From Halicephalobus mephisto (taxonomy: Eukaryota; Nematoda; Chromadorea; Rhabditida; Panagrolaimidae): 64,000 bases of DNA. The DNA is taken from NCBI GenBank assembly GCA_009193035.1, contig SWDT01000101.1:1-64000 (forward strand). Direction: 5' to 3'. Below are positions 1 through 12,700 of this stretch, piece by piece. The notes below the pieces were generated by a model, which ran no database searches, was not told the origin of the DNA, and saw only the letters and a list, made by a program, of their open reading frames with translations. Both the position numbers and the translations under genes were made by a program. The stretch's first letter is position 1. Each line of letters begins with the position of its first letter.

Positions 1-830
1 ATAAAACAAATTTAAAAAAAATAAAATTAATTTTTTTTTGGAAAACATAATTTCAAAAAAAAAAATAAATCGATTTTCTGAATTTTATTATTTTCGAATT
101 TAAAAAAATAAAATCAATTTTTAAAAAAAATTCATAAAATAAAATTAATTTTTTTCGAAAAACATAATTTCAAAAAAAAAAATAAATCGATTTTCTGAAT
201 TTTATTATTTTAGAATTTAAACAAATAAAATTAACTTTTTTCGAAAAACATAATTTTGAAAAAAAAATAAATCGATTTTCTGAATTTTATTATTTTCGAA
301 TTTAAAAAAATAAAATCAATTTTTTTTTAATTTAAAAATTCAAAAAGAAAATCAATTTTTTTTTAATTTAAAAATTCAAAAATAAAATTAATTTTTTTCA
401 AAAAACATAATTTCAAAAAAAAAAATAAATCGATTTTCTGAATTTTATTATTTTCGAATTTAAACAAATTAAATTAATTTTTAAAAAAAATTCATAAAAT
501 AAAATTAATTTTTTTTTGGAAAACATAATTTCAAAAAAAAAATAAATCGATTTTCTGAATTTTATTATTTTCGAATTTAAAAAAATAAAATTAATTTTTC
601 TTAAAAAACATAATTTCGGAAAAAAATCGATTATCTGAATTTTATTATTTTCAAATTAAAAAAAATAAAAATAATTTTTTTGGAAAACATAATTTCAAAA
701 AAAAAATAAATCGATTTTCTGAATTTTATTATTTTCAAATTAAAAAAACTTTAAATAATTAAAAAAAAATAAAAAATAAAATTAACTTTTTTCAAAAAAC
801 ATAATTTCGGAAAAAAATCGATTTTCTGAA
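1..830. repeat. AT-rich irregular tandem repeat array
   Basis: The block is built from variants of one unit. A core containing AAATCGATTTTCTGAATTTT is followed by AT-rich spacer and a stretch like AAAACATAATTTC. Core copies recur at irregular spacings of roughly 80-160 bases through to about 820. I see no coding signal in it. Confidence 0.8.
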
Positions 831-1079
831 AAAGTGAATCATTGAACGGAGTTTCTTCTGAGAGGATTGGATAAAACAAAAAAGAGGTGCAGACGAGTCA
901 TCAATGCAAAAGACGGACCTGGGTTCTTCGATGACAAATCGCAGGTTTGGTTTCAATTCAAAAGACGCCGTTACCCACGTAAACAATATTTTGTCCATAT
1001 TATTTGACACATGATCGATGACTGGTCTTATTCGGATATCGAAAACCAAGGAAATTAGAATTTCAAATATACTTTTTTA

Positions 1080-1540
1080 AATAAAAATTAAAAATCCCAT
1101 CCCCTCAGGGGTTTTTTAAATATCTTCTAAAAATTAAAAAAATATAATAGAAACCCCATCCCCTCAGGGGTTTTTAAAATATCTTCTAAAATTAAAAAAA
1201 TATAGTAAAATTTTCATCTTCTTAAATTTTTTAAATATCTTCTAAAATAAAAAAAGTCTTAGAATCTCCATCTTCTCAGGGGTTTTTTAAATATCTTTTA
1301 AAATTAAAAAAATAGTAAAATTTCCATCTTCTTAAATTTTTTTAAGCATCTTCTAAAATTTAAAAAAAATATAATAGAAACCCCATCCCCTCAGGGGTTT
1401 TTAAAAATATCTTTTGAAATTAAAAAAATAGTAAAATTTTCATCTTCTTAAATTTTTTAAATATTTCCTAAAATCTCTATTTCTTCAGGAACTTTTTGGA
1501 TTTTTTAAAATAAAAAAAATTAAAATCTTTATTTCCTTCA
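1080..1540. repeat. tandem repeat with CCCCTCAGGGG palindrome
   Basis: Units of roughly 55-65 bases contain a palindromic CCCCTCAGGGG core or a decayed form of it (CATCTTCTTAAATTTT), followed by TTTAAATATCTTCTAAAAT. Intact palindromes occur near 1105, 1160 and 1388. There is no reading frame of interest. 1541-1800 is less repetitive and I see nothing in it. Confidence 0.75.
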
Positions 1541-1799
1541 ATACACGACTCTTGACCACTTTGAGACCTTTCATAACTGGAAATCTCAAACATGACTAAT
1601 TTTGAACTTCGTACTTCTTATCAAATTGTCCAAATTGACACTCCCCAATCAAAACTTTTGACTGGTCAAGAACAAACAATCAATGACTGAATCGGTTTTG
1701 ACTGGCAAGAGACCATTTCAAGAGTCCGTTAATTTCCCATGAAATTTCTGAGCGAGGTCAAGCCTGAACAAGCGACCAGAAAAACAAACTGCATGATAT

Positions 1800-2520
1800 T
1801 TATTCTTCACCGATAGCTGCTCCCCAGCGGCGAATGTTCCTTACGGATAGTTAATTCTCACCGATAGTTGCTTTTTATCAATATTTACTCCCTAGTAGTA
1901 AACGTTCCCCAGCGGCAAATGCTCTTTAGAGATAGTTACTCCCCATGGATAGTGATTTCCCATGGATAGTGATTTCCCGTGGATAGTTGCTCTTCATCAA
2001 TATTTACTCCCTAGTGGCAAATGTTCCCCAGCGGCAAATGCTCTTTAGAGATAGTGATTTTCCATGGATAGTTACTACTCACCGATAGTTGCTCCCCATT
2101 GATAGTTGCTTTTTACCAATAGTTACTCCCTAGCAATAAACGTTCCCTACAGGTATTTATCCTTTACCAATAGCTACTCCCTAGTGGTAAATGTTCCCTA
2201 CAGATATTTATCTCTCACGGATATTTACTTCCTTATTAATAGCTATTCCTAGCAGTACATGTTCCCTACGGATATTCATTCCTCACCGATATTTACTCCC
2301 TATCAATAGTTACTCCCTAGCGGTAAATATTCCTTACAGATATTTATTCTTTACCAATAGCTACTCCCTATCAATAGCTACTCCCTAGCGGTAAATATTC
2401 CTTACAGATATTTATTCTTTACCAATAGTTATTCCCTAGCTGTAAATGTTCCTTACAGATATTCATTCCTCACCGATATTTTCCCCATATCAATAGTTAC
2501 TTCCTGCCTACATTTACTTC
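1800..2520. repeat. degenerate short-period tandem repeat
   Basis: Short related phrases such as CGATAGTTACTCCC, AGCGGTAAATGTTCC and CTACAGATATTTATTC alternate through the block. It is a degenerate higher-order array in which copies differ by substitutions. A 65-codon open frame at 2191-2388 is a by-product of the repeat and is not called as a gene. Confidence 0.75.
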
Positions 2521-5040
2521 CCTTCGATTTTCACTGATTTCGAAATTCTTTCTTTTTAAATCATTATTTTCCTTAATTCAGATATTTAGTTAATTTAAAT
2601 ATCAAAAATCAATGTAAAAAAATTATATAAATTTTACGAAATAAGAGGAATAAATGTCATACAACTGAAAAACAAACAAAAATAAAAAAACTGATTTTCT
2701 CAAAAGAATAAAACACAAAAACAAGACCACGTTTCTCGACCAGATGCTTGACAATGTCGAATAAAAAATAAAAATAGTGTTAACATAGTCCAGATGGTCT
2801 TCATGAACGGCCGAGAACATATATATTGTAAAAAATTATAAATCGGTATGTCGTAAAATTGTCTTTATTGTAATTTTTACAACTTTTTAAAAAAATTAAA
2901 AATTAATTATTTTAAAATTAAATTATTTTTAAAAAATTGGAAATTAAATAATAATTTAAAAAAATGAAAATTAAGTTTTTTATAAAATTTTTTGATTATA
3001 ATTTTTACAACTTTTTAAAAAAATTAAAAATTAAATATTTTAAAATTAAATTATTTTTAAAAATTGAAAATTAAATAATAATTTCAAAATTAAATTATTT
3101 TTAAAAATTGAAAATTTTATAAAAAATTTAAAGTTTTCGAAGAATTTTCAGAATTTAACTTTATAAAATTTTTAAAATTTTAGCTTTTATTGGATTCTGG
3201 AAGATTTTTGAAATTTTTACAGATTTTCGAAAATTTCAGAATTTCTAATAAGATTTAGTAAAAATTCTAAAAATTTTAAATATTTTCGGAAATTCCAAAA
3301 TTTATTAAATTTAGCAAAAATTCTAAAAATTTTAAATATTTTCGGAAATTTCTGAAATTTTTACGGATATTTTAAAAGATTTCAGAATTTTTTATAATAT
3401 TTTCGGAAATTTCGAAATCTTTCATCAGATTTAGGAAGATTCTAAAACCTTTCATAAAAATCTCAAAGTTGGTAAAATGTCAGAAAGAAATCCATTGATC
3501 AATGCCGACTGGCCTGGTCAACAGCTCGAGGAAATCGACAGGTGACAAGAGGAAAGTCGGGTCCGGGATTGATCCCAATCTAGTCGGCCAGGGGATGACG
3601 GATAACGGACACTTGATGGATTGAAAAATTAAAAAATTGAAAAGTTAAAAAATTAAAAAATTTAAAATTGAAAAATTTAAAAATTTAAAAATTTAAAAAT
3701 TGAAAAGTTAAAAAATTTAAAAATTTAAAAATTTAAAATTTAAAATTATGAAATCTCCAAAGAAAATTTTCAAAAATATTTTTTACATTGAAAAATAATA
3801 ATTTTGGACAATTTTTGCTTTTTGAAAACCAGGTTTTAAAAAGGAAGAAATGGGCGTTGTTACGAAACGGTCTTCAAGAGAATTTTTGAACTTTTTAGAA
3901 ACTAAAAATTACTGTAAAAAATTCAAAAAATTAATTTAATTTATTTTTTTAAATTTTATTTAATTTTAAAATTTTCAAAGAATTTTCGGACTTTTTAGAA
4001 ATTAAGAATTACTGTAAAAAATTCAAAAAATTAATTTAATTTATTTTTTTAAATTTTATTTAATTTTAAAATTTTCATAAATGTTTCAAAATTTTTTAAA
4101 ATTAACTAAATTTATTTTTTTTTAAAATTTTGTTTGACTTATTTAAGAATTTAAAATTTCAAAAAATTAAAAATTAAAGTTTTTATAAAATTGTTTCGAC
4201 ACGAATTTTTAAAATTTTAAAAATAAAAATCGATTTTTGTAAAGAATTGTCAAATTTATTGTTTTTTAATTTTTACTTAATCTGGAAAAATTCAAAAAAT
4301 CACACTATTGTGAAAATTAAAAACAAATTTTTTTCAAAATAGTCTCGACACGAAATTTCCGGAACTATCGTGAAAGAAACAAAAAACCGAATTAAATTTG
4401 AAAAAAAATTTCCAAATTTTTATTTTAAATAGAAATTCAAAAAATGCAAAAAAAACAAATATTTTCAAAAATTTTAATAAAAAAAAGTAAAAAATAATTT
4501 TTTGAAATTTTAAAAAATAATAATTTTTTAATTTTAATAAAAAAAAATAAAAATAATTTTTCGAAATTTTTATATAAAAAAACAGTTTTTGAAATTTTAA
4601 AAAAATAACAATTTTTTAATTTTAATAAAAAAAAATAAAAATAATTTTTTGAAATTTTAAAAAAATAATAATTTTTTGAAATTTCTCGACACGAATTTCC
4701 ACAATTTTTAGAATTTTCGTAAAATAAAGTTAAAAAAAATCGATTCATTTTTACAACGAATTTTTCATTTCCCAAATTTGCATTTTAAATAAAAATTAAA
4801 AAATCGCATAAAACTATATTTGTTTTTTTTTTCAAAAATGTTTAAAAAAATGAAACTTGTTCGAAAATTGAAATCGACACTTTTTTGACCGAATTTTTGG
4901 ACAGTTTTGCGGACTTTTGAAAAATCAAAAATAGCTACAAATCAAGTTGGATTAATTTCAAGGACCTCCGAAAAAATTTATTTCTGTTTTGGATTGCCGT
5001 TTTGAGAATTTTTCGAGTTCGGAAATTAAGTGGCCTCGCG
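2521..5040. other. gene-free AT-rich stretch
   Basis: This is mostly homopolymer-rich A/T sequence with small local duplications. The open frame at 4437-4775 (-) is low-complexity Phe/Lys/Asn from an AAAATAATAATTTTT repeat and is not credible. One GC-richer island at about 3480-3612, with GACTGGCCTGGTC and GTCGGCCAGG pieces, is not recognisable and could be a mobile-element relic. Confidence 0.6.
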
Positions 5041-5094
5041 CAAATCCCGACGACTTCTCACGCTTCCGTCCAAAAGAAAATAGTTTTCTTCTTT

Positions 5095-5640
5095 TCTCTA
5101 AATTCTAGACATTCCAAAAATTAATTTTCAAAATTTCAGAGATTTTAGAAATTTTGGATTTTGAAAATTTTAGAAATTTGAAAAATTCTAGACATTCCAA
5201 AAATTAATTTTCAAAATTTCAGAGATTGTAGAAATCTTAAAAATTAAAAATTTTGGATTTTAGAAATTCTAGACATTCTCAAAATTAATTTTCAAAATTT
5301 CAGAGATTGTAGAAATTTTAGAAATCTGAAATTTGAAAAATTCTAGACATTATAAAAATTAATTTTTAAAATTTCAGAGATTGTAGAAATCTTAAAAATT
5401 AAAAATTTTAGTTTTCGAATATTTTAAAAATTAAAAATTTTGGATTTTGGAAATTTGAAAAATTCTAGACATTCTCAAAATTAATTTCCAAAATTTCAGA
5501 GATTGTAGAAATTTTTGAATATTTAAAAATTAAAAATTATAGATTTTGGAAATTGTATAAATTTGAAAAATTTTAGACATTTTGGAAATTAATTCTTAAA
5601 ATTTTAGATTTTGAACATTTTAGAAATTTTAGAAAGTTGG
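5095..5640. repeat. tandem repeat, intron-like AT-rich units
   Basis: Repeated units contain ATTCTAGACATTCC, AAAATTAATTTTCAAAATTTC and AGAGATTGTAGAAAT in fixed order, with unit lengths around 80-120 bases. Similar AT-rich phrases occur in other gene-free parts of the window. There is no coding potential. Confidence 0.7.
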
Positions 5641-6360
5641 TAATTTTAAAATTGAAAATAAATGAAAATTATTTTTGCCGATTTTTATGAATTTTGTTCC
5701 TCAAGAACTGCCGTAACTTAAAAGTGGAAAAATGGGACTCAAAAATAATAAAACATTCAAAGTGAGAAAAATATATCCTGTAAGGTTATAGAAAGTCAAA
5801 ATGGCAAAAATAGGTTTTAAAAATAAAAAATTTATATGTGAAAAAAAATCGATTTTAAAAATAAAAAATTTATTAAAGTTTTAAAATTTCAACATCTAAT
5901 TCCAAATTTAAATGTGATAAAAAAATAAATTTTATAAAATCCTAAAATCCCAAAATATAAAATCATAGAAGATTTAAAAATTTCGATATATGAAAAAACA
6001 AATTTTATAAAATCCTAAAATCTCATAATTTTTATATATGAAAAAACAAATTTTATAAAATCCTAAATCTTTAACATTTAAGTTCGAAATTTGAACATGA
6101 TGAAAAATAAATTTAAAACATTGTCAAAAACAGAATTTTTCTTTTCTCGGACATCTTCAAAAATCGTCGAAACTAAAATTGGATTACGGACGGATTGCAC
6201 TGTTTTAAATAAACACGAAATAAGGCTTGTTGAATTGCTCCAAATAAAAATGACCATTTTTCTCCTTTTTGGTCAATCTCAGGTTGTCTCAGGGCTTTCC
6301 GATGCCGAAAAAACGGAGTCGATTTTCATGTTATTGGAAGCAGTCGTCGGAAGCAAAAAG
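5641..6360. other. gene-free stretch with one GC-richer open frame
   Basis: 5641-6090 is AT-rich. 6091-6360 is less AT-rich and opens a + frame of about 90 codons that then runs into the 27-bp repeat array. No domain is recognisable and there is no clear splice context. It may be relic sequence rather than a gene. Confidence 0.4.
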
Positions 6361-6724
6361 CAAATTTTGAAAAACTTATACTATTTCGAAATCTTGAAAA
6401 ACTTATACTATTTCAGAATCTTGAAAAACTTATACTATTTCGAAATTTTGAAAAACATACTATTTCAAAATTTTTAAAAACTTATACTATTTCGAAATCT
6501 TGAAAAACTTATACTATTTCGAAATTTTTAAAAACTTATACTATTTCGAAATTTTGAAAAACTTATACTATTTCGAAATTTTTAAAAACTTATACTATTT
6601 CGAAATTTTTAAAAACTTATACTATTTCGAAATTTTTAAAAACTTATACTATTTCGAAATTTTTAAAAACTTATACTATTTCGAAATTTTTAAAAACTTA
6701 TACTATTTCGAAATTTTGAAATAA
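6361..6724 (+). repeat. 27-bp tandem repeat (about 13 copies)
   Basis: The unit CTTATACTATTTCGAAATTT plus a run of A's is 27 bases long and highly homogeneous, with G/T or single-base variants between copies. Because 27 is a multiple of three the array stays open and reads as a 9-residue peptide repeat (NLYYFEIFK). Nothing suggests it is translated. Confidence 0.85.
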
Positions 6725-8276
6725 GAATTATAAAAACAGGAATTTTCGGATTTTAAAAAACTTAAAAATTTTAGGTACAAAAAATTCAAAAAACATTGTT
6801 GTGAAATTATTTAAAATGAATTTTTAAATTAAAAAAAATATAAAATTTACAATTTATACAAAATTTAGAAATCTATAAAATTTAGAATTTTTAAAAAATT
6901 TAAAAAATATATAAAATTTAAAATTTCTGCAAAATTTTAGTTTTAAAAATTTAGAAAAACTTTTCTTAAACGAAATTGTCCTGACACGAATTTTCAGAAA
7001 TTTTTAGTTGATGAACATTTTTTAAAATTGTAAATTTGTTAGTTACATTAGTGGTTGTTCATTGTTGATTCTGTTTTGATAATTTTCATGATTTTTTCAC
7101 TTATATTTACTTTTATTTTGTCATGCCGAGCGACCCACGTCTAGATGAGAAGGAAAAATAGTATAGAAAAGGTTTACTAAATAGATGCCTCAGGCACAAT
7201 ACAAAAATCACTATGTCAGACTTAACATAAACAACATCCATCAACTTCCCATCAAGAGGAACTGTATGTTCTCTTGTAGATGCTAAGGTAATCTGTTCGG
7301 GACCAAGCGTTTTCTGTCGATGCTAAGGTAATCTGTTCAGGACCAAACGTTTCCTGTCGATGCTAAGGCAATCCGTTCGGGACCAAACGTTTCCTCTTGG
7401 TGCTAAGACAATCCGTTCAGGACCAAATGTTTCCTGTCAGTTGTACTTCCCATTAAGGATGGGGTGTTCGATCCAGCATTTACTTTTACTTTGTCATCAA
7501 GATCAACAAGAACTGTCGCGGAAAGCGACAAGACTTTCAGAACGAAAGTGCCTGAGGCACAGGAACCCAATTTGCAGACCGATTTGTAGCAGAAATGACG
7601 TCATCCGGGAAAACGATGAAGCTGAATTATCGGGAATTAAAATTAATTAATTTTGCATTGCTTGTTTCAATAAATCAAGAATTTGTCATTCGTGAAAAAT
7701 CTCAAAAAATAAGTCGAATTTTTTCACAAAGACCAAATCGACTTCAATTTTGTTTAAATTTTTAAATTTTTTTGTAAAATAGTCGATGTAAAAATTAATT
7801 CAAATCTTTCTCAATTCCAAAAACCTGAAAATCATAAAGATACTGTAAAATTGAGTATTTTTTATTTTTTTTACTTTTGCAAATTCCCTCTTTCTGATTT
7901 ATTGCTTTTTACAAGTAATACTGTATTTTTCTGTTGTTATGAAATCCATTAAGAAGAATAAAAAAAATATAAATTGAAATTTCCAAAATTAAAAAAAAAA
8001 TAAAAATTGAAATTTCTAAAATTAAAAAAAAAAATAAAATTTCCAAAATTAATAAAAAAGTTTAAAAAATAAATTTTTCGAAAATATATCAACCCTGAAA
8101 ACTGCAGATTACAGTAGTTTTGAAAATTAAAAATTTTAATCAAAAATTTATTAATTTTCTACAGTAATCTCATCGTCGTCGGAATCTTCTTCTTCGGAAA
8201 ATCGTGATCACTTCTGAAAACAAATTATTTATAAAATTACAGTATGTAAATTTATTCATTGAAATTTTTGTTTCAG
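6725..8276. other. gene-free stretch with mixed relics
   Basis: 6725-7130 and 7690-8160 are AT-rich. 7130-7265 and 7480-7670 are GC-richer and both contain GCCTCAGGCAC or GCCTGAGGCAC. A 3' splice-like CTTTCAG near 7540 leads into a short open frame, and a CAATAAA lies near 7667. This is too little to call a gene. Confidence 0.4.
7265..7440. repeat. 40-bp tandem repeat (4 copies)
   Basis: Four units of 40 bases, each opening with GATGCTAAGG (or a one- to two-base variant) and ending in TTTCCTGTC or similar, lie head to tail. The third and fourth copies diverge slightly. No gene is associated. Confidence 0.8.
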
Positions 8277-8478
8277 GACCGAAAAACTTTAAAAATGTTC
8301 AATTTGGTCAGATTCAAGATTGTCGAACGACAGTATATATTCTGAAATTTAAAATTCGAACACGATAAAATTGAAAAAAGTAAATCAAATTTAAACCTTC
8401 ATTTTCTAGAACTCCGAATCCAGATTCTGAAGATACCATAGTGACAATAAAAATCTACGTTATTTTTGGAACTTAGAT
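8277..8478 (+). other. possible orphan exon pair, + strand
   Basis: A good acceptor (TTTGTTTCAG, ending at 8276) opens 8277-8332, which ends at a possible donor CA|GTATAT. A second acceptor (TTTTCTAG, ending at 8409) opens another short frame to a stop. Upstream, 8162-8213 after a CTACAG could encode a serine-rich tail. No start codon and no homology can be named. This could be the eroded 3' end of a gene, or chance. Confidence 0.2.
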
Positions 8479-9060
8479 TTCTGTAGATCGGCGTGGTCGC
8501 GCGAGAGATGAAGAATATAAGTTTTTTATTTATCTCAATAATAATAAGATTAAGCATAATAGTTATACATTGATTAACTAGTCAGCACTCGATCTGTCCT
8601 GTATACAGTATCCCCATTGTTCAGCACGTAGAGTACTTCCCTTCGAGACCTGGTTTACTTACTTAATAACCTGTTAATAGATTGATATAACAAGTATTAA
8701 ACACAATAACAACCATGTATTAAGTATTTAACACTCGATTTATCATGTACAGTATCCCTATTGTCCAGCACGTAGAGTACTTCCCTCTGAGACCTGTTTT
8801 ACTTATGTAATATAAGTAAAGATAAAATACTCCCCGTGCGCAACCAATGAGTGCTATAGTCATAGGTATGGGGTGGATCGGAGTACCTGATCACCTATGT
8901 GAGCATTGGTTTCCGAAGAGTGCGCTTAGCAGATACCTCTCTGCCCCTATCCACTAAGTTGGATTTACTTACACAGTAGCCAGTCAATACACCGATATGA
9001 CAAAAAGGATCAAGTATCCTCTTTAAAGTTTATCTCACCTGAAGCAGAAACTACTTCAGA
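8462..9060 (-). mobile_element. dispersed repeat A, copy 1 (LTR-like)
   Basis: This block is the reverse complement of 33830-34484. The shared terminus is TGTAGATCGGCGTGGTCGCG followed by CGAGAGATGAAGAATATAAG. Inside are tandem sub-units of about 140 bases (GTAGAGTACTTCCC, GAGACCTG, GTATTAAACACAATAA). The mirrored copy carries GGATAAATAAAAAACTT, like a poly(A) region near one end, which suggests a solo LTR. The far half (8820-9060) is more diverged, so the outer boundary is uncertain. Confidence 0.65.
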
Positions 9061-9129
9061 AATGTTAATACGACGTGTTTATTCCTACAACTATATACAC
9101 AAAAAATTACAACTTTCAGATAGCGCAAA

Positions 9130-9660
9130 TATACCAAATATGAGGTATTTTCGTTGTGAAAATAGCAATTTTCGATATTTCGTTACAAAATATCCTGCAA
9201 TCTATGTAACATCCCATATCAAAAAACACTAATATTTATATTATAATTTGTCCAAGAATATCCAATAATTTTTGTATAGTACTTCTTCATGAAGAATTTC
9301 GTCATTTTTATGTAACATTTCATCACAAAAAATATTGTAATTTTTGTACCATATTTTATTATCAAAAATACTGTAATTTTTGTACCATATTTCATCATAA
9401 AAATATCTTAATTTTTATATCATATTTCATCATAAACAATATCTTAATTTTTATATCATATTTTATTATAAAAAATATCTTAATTTTTGTATATCCTTCA
9501 AAGTACATTTTGTCAAATGTCACAATTTACCATAACAAATACGATTTTCATTACCAGTGTCGAATGTTTATGAAAACCGTTACAATTATGTTATATTTTT
9601 AATGATTGAAAATTCCACAAAAACCACCTAATAATTATTCTCATATTTGTTATTCGAACA
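9130..9660 (+). repeat. dispersed repeat B, copy 1
   Basis: The right-hand 160 bases (about 9495-9658), from TGTCAAATGT through CACAAAAACCACC to TTATTCGAACAA, are nearly identical to 28925-29082. Leftward lie degenerate short tandem units of the type ATTTCATCA, AAAAATATTG, TAATTTTT, as in the second copy. Both copies have the same orientation. The sequence just beyond (9660-9777) is the 3' flank of the zinc-finger gene. Confidence 0.75.
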
Positions 9661-9777
9661 AGTTGTAATTTTGTGCGACTTATTTCAGGATTCTCAAGTC
9701 AGAGATCAAATGGATAAAGTATATTCAAAACAAATTTACCCAACAAAACAAAAAACATTAAAACACGTAATAACGGA

Positions 9778-12700
9778 CTATTTGAACAAATTAGTCAACA
9801 CGTTCTCCGCAGCATCCCAATCTCCAGTTAAGTCCTCATCGACCCCGGATGAAGTTGGATTTCGATCTTGACAATCATAGTAACTACCGTATCCAGCGCT
9901 CTGATTAGCGCTAGAAGATCCACAAACTGAATAAATTTCTTTTTCGGAAATTTGATGAAAATTTTTCGATGAAGATTGATTATTGATATTTTTCTGTAAA
10001 TTACTGTAACTAGGATTACCTTTCAAACTTGGTTTTTTAAAATAAAATTCAGGTCCAATTTCCGATTTTTTCGAATCAGCAGATATTTTTGAATTTCTTT
10101 TTTGATAATTAACAAGATCAGAATTATAAAGTCCACGATAACCGTAATCATCAGAATAATATTCATTTCCTTCAGAATAATTAAATTGAGATTCTTCAAA
10201 AAATTCTTTTTCAAAATTAAATTGATTTTTTAAACATTTTCGAGGAATTCTAGCAGTTATCGGTCCTTGATAATCTTCCGGCATTTGTGGAGGATATTTA
10301 TTAAAACTAGATTCTTGAAATTCTTTACAAATTTGTTTAGCTATTTGTGGAGGACCAATATAACTATCATCATCATCATAATTACCGTAATCATTTGGAT
10401 CAATACCAGCAGCAATCATTTTCGCTTTCATTTCTTTAAGTTGTTGTTTTAATTTTTGTTTAACTCCACCACGTTTTCCTCTTTTTCTAATTTCTAAATT
10501 TTTAAAATTATTTTTTTCTTTTTTCAACATTGCTATTTTTTTAAGCAAATTTGCTATTTCACTTTTATCCATTCCAATCCCAGCCAAAACAGTCGCAGCA
10601 TGTGGAATATTATTTTTTCCAAAATTATCTTGTAAAATTTTAGACGGAGGTTCTAGTGGATTTCTATATTGATGTGCTGCAGCCATCAAAGGATATATCG
10701 AATCTTCTCCTATAGTTTTCGAAGCTTCATTAATTATTTCATCTTCAAAAAGTCCTTCTGCATCAACATTTACTTCTTTACAAATTCTATCTATTGTATC
10801 TTTTTCTATTTTTTTATTATCAACGACTTCTTGATGAATCAAAACCAAAGCTGATATTCTTTTTTGAAATTCGTCTCGTTTTTCTTTTTCTTTTTTTTGT
10901 TCAATCATCCGTTTTTCAGCTGCAGAAATTTTGACTTCAGAATTTTTAATATTTCCAGATTCATTTTCAAAATATTCATTCCAACTCTGTTCGAATCCAT
11001 CACTACCAAGACGTGGTTCTTTTGAACTTACAGTATTCCTCAAAGATGACATTAATTTTTCATTTCTAATTTTATCCAGATCGTCTACATCCATGTTTGG
11101 TTTCACAGCAAGTTTCTCAAGCGATTCAGAAAAAATATGAGTCTGTTTTTCCCACAACGGAGTCGATGAACGTTTCGGTGAAGGAGTTCTTCTACGACTT
11201 GATGATTCTAATTTCGAAGATAGTTTTTTATCCTTCGAAGATCTTCTTTCTCTATCACGTTCCAATTCTTGATTACGGTAATTTCTATCAAAATCACGAT
11301 CTCTGTCATGTTCTAATTCTTGGTTACGGTAACTTCTATCGAAATCACGATCTCTGTCACGTTCTAATTCTTGATTACGGTAATTTCTATCGAAATCACG
11401 ATCTCTGTCATGTTCTAATTCTTGATTACGGTAACTTCTATCAAAATCACGATCTCTATCATGTTCCAATCCTTGATTACGGTAATTTCTATCAAAATCA
11501 CGGTCAATGTTTCTATCCCGATTACGGTCAATATTTCTATCTCGATCATGGTCTCTGCCACGTTCCCATTCTTGACTACGATCATGTTCTTTCTCCCGAT
11601 TACGATCTTTATCAAAAATTTTCTTTTCATTTTTTCTTTCTTTTTTATCCAAAATCGACTTCATATCTTCTTGATTTTCATCTTCTAAAAAAATAAATTA
11701 TGTCTATTAAATAAAACAAAAAATTACCCATAATTTTCCAACTATTATCAATATATTCATCAACATCAGGCCAACATCTTTCAATTGCTTTTTTGTTCAT
11801 TATACATCTCATTCTTGTTTTACATATTTTCGGACCTTCGACGTTACTTATCTTCATCGCAAATTCTTCAAGCATTTTCAATCTAATTTTTTCGTTTTCT
11901 TCAACAATCGCTTTCGCATGATATATCTTGTAAGAAGATTTCTTAATATAATTCATCCGATGAGTCGAAGACTTCAAATGATTGAACATGTCCGATACAG
12001 TAGTCCACACTGTACAAAGAAGACAAACATACGTTTCAAAATCAGGTTCATTGAAACAGATAACTTGACAAACATGCTCAGCTCCAATAATCCCTTTCTT
12101 CATTTTCAGAATTTCATTAAAAAGAAGAGGAGGATCACTTTCAGGAATTTCGTCGTAACTTTGTTCCAACACTAAAATTAATCACAAATTACATCCTAAA
12201 AATCATCAATTTTTAGTAAAATAGTCTCGATATGAAATTACAGACGTTTTTAGAAACCAAAGTGAGCAATAATTTTGATTTTACGTTGATTATTTCGTAA
12301 TTAATCATATACTATAAAAATCATATATGAATTTTTAGTAAAATAGTCTCAATATGAAATTATAGACGTTTTTAGAAACAAAAGTGAGCAATAATTTGGA
12401 TTTTACACTGATTATTTCGTAATTAATCATATATGAATTTTTAGTAAAATAGTCTCGACGTGAAATTACAGAAGTTTTTAGAAACCAAAGTGAGCAATAA
12501 TTTGGATTTTACGCTGATTATTTCGTAATTCATGTTTTGGAATTATATCATTCTTAGATAAATCTAAAACCTTCTACATCTGGATATATAAAACACATAA
12601 CTTTCTATCTATTCCCCAGAGGTACTAATTCTATATCAAAATACTGCTAAACATACTTAAAACAACTTACTGTATCCAATGACCTGACTACGACTTGTAA

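Noticed and set aside
4437..4775. 112-codon Phe/Lys/Asn-rich frame
   Set aside because: It is generated by an AAAATAATAATTTTT repeat and has no real protein composition.
9647..9871. + strand frame after a TTATTTCAG acceptor, possible exon
   Set aside because: The second half is antisense to the last exon of the zinc-finger gene. No partner exon is convincing, so it is kept only as a remark under the eroded-exon finding.
11097..11696. Long + strand open frame opposite the RD-rich exon
   Set aside because: It is the antisense of the in-frame 51-bp repeat in the zinc-finger gene. The minus-strand frame is supported by splicing and domain order.
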